NCBI GenBank assembly: GCA_000720535.1
Contig: JOAZ01000017.1
Coordinates: 62,001-126,000, forward strand
Source of the DNA: Streptomyces halstedii
GTDB taxonomy: Bacteria > Actinomycetota > Actinomycetes > Streptomycetales > Streptomycetaceae
Direction of reading: 5' to 3'
Length of the DNA: 64,000 bases
Shown here: positions 63,573 to 64,000 of the stretch, piece by piece
How positions within the stretch are numbered: position 1 is the first letter of the stretch
How the letters are laid out: each line of letters starts with the position of its first letter
Program-made: the position numbers and the translations under genes
The notes under the pieces: model-generated
Database searches by the model: none
Told to the model about the DNA's origin: nothing
Seen by the model: the letters and a program-made list of their open reading frames with translations, nothing else

Positions 63573-64000
63573 TCAGCCGACAGGGACCTCCTCCTTGAGG
63601 AAGCCGATCAGCAGATCGGTGACAGCCGACGGCCGCTCCATACTGGGAAGGTGACCTGCCCAGGGCAGTTCGACGTGGTCGGCGTTCGCGAGCAGGTGCG
63701 GCAGTCGGCCCGCGATCTGTCGGAAGTCCGCGAGATCGTGCGCGCCCGACAGGACGAGGCAGGGCGCTTGAACGGCTGTCAGGTCGACCACGGCCTCGTC
63801 GGGATCGAACTCCTCGGCGGCGAGCTGTACTTCGAAGGCGTGCCGCTGCATCTGGCGTACCGCCTCGCGGGCGGGTTCTGCGGCGTCCGGGCCGAGCCAG
63901 GTGCCGACCATCAGTTCCGTCGCGCCGACGATGTCCCCCGTCTCGATCAGCGCTTCCTCGCGTTCCCCGAGCGCACGCAGTTCGGCGGAAGGCTCGTGCC
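63573..64000 (-). CDS. Alpha/beta hydrolase, C-terminal part (truncated by window end)
   Basis: The frame continues past the end of the window, so the N-terminal part with the nucleophile elbow is not visible. The visible 142 residues begin HEPSAELRALGEREEALIETGDIVGATELMVGTWLG and contain the late strand VDLTAVQAPCLVLSGAHDLADFRQIA, whose Asp probably belongs to the triad, and the catalytic His in LPWAGHLPSMERP. It resembles 3-oxoadipate enol-lactonase-like hydrolases. Substrate unknown. Confidence 0.85.
   Translation of the reverse strand, partial: HEPSAELRALGEREEALIETGDIVGATELMVGTWLGPDAAEPAREAVRQMQRHAFEVQLAAEEFDPDEAVVDLTAVQAPCLVLSGAHDLADFRQIAGRLPHLLANADHVELPWAGHLPSMERPSAVTDLLIGFLKEEVPVG

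Overview
The window is a piece of a high-GC actinobacterial chromosome, almost certainly Streptomyces. Third codon positions are nearly all G or C, GTG starts are common, there is a WhiB-family gene, a DasR-type operator precedes a chitinase, TTA codons are rare and clustered, and the gene order ahpD-ahpC-oxyR ... fumC-fumarase I-whiB-like-glpX ... xseB-xseA ... ispH-ppgK ... ychF matches my memory of the Streptomyces core chromosome. It holds about 64 protein genes. I saw no rRNA, tRNA, CRISPR array or insertion sequence.

Layout. 1-3.3 kb: the end of an IclR regulator, a RidA deaminase and a secreted GH18 chitinase with a dre-like operator. 3.3-18.4 kb: a large Tad/Flp pilus locus with a zinc-ribbon protein, CpaB, CpaE, two TadE-like pseudopilins, TadA ATPase, TadB and TadC platform proteins, a two-component pair, an Flp pilin, a TadG-like protein, a lipoprotein and an OmpA-domain protein. 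On the opposite strand lie a lipoprotein and a 666-residue membrane protein with an internal pilin-type signal. The prepilin peptidase is at 21.2 kb. TTA codons sit in the first gene, the sensor kinase and the peptidase. 18.6-31 kb: unknowns, a GT-C-type membrane transferase, a DUF192 protein, a methyltransferase, a 6C-like small RNA, an aldo/keto reductase, UPP synthase, PIN-PhoH, a lytic transglycosylase-like secreted protein and an AI-2E-type permease.

31-59 kb is mostly housekeeping: the AhpD/AhpC/OxyR peroxide module, a PadR-controlled ABC transporter, an RHH regulator overlapping an SPFH protein, a bifunctional penicillin-binding protein, a SpoIIE-type phosphatase, both classes of fumarase, a WhiB-like regulator, class II fructose-1,6-bisphosphatase, a nitroreductase, exonuclease VII, an amino-acid permease, IspH, polyphosphate glucokinase and the YchF GTPase. 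At least a dozen genes in the window have a -10 hexamer 6-8 nt before the start codon, the layout of leaderless mRNAs.

59.3-64 kb looks like an accessory segment: short repeats after the ychF terminator, a VapBC-type toxin-antitoxin pair, a RibD/DHFR-like reductase, an ATGA-coupled trio of an unknown protein and two duplicated membrane proteins, and a partial alpha/beta hydrolase running off the window.

The most unusual material is in the pilus locus: the polytopic pilin-signal protein, the TadG-like frame without a recognisable start codon, and the probable bldA control.
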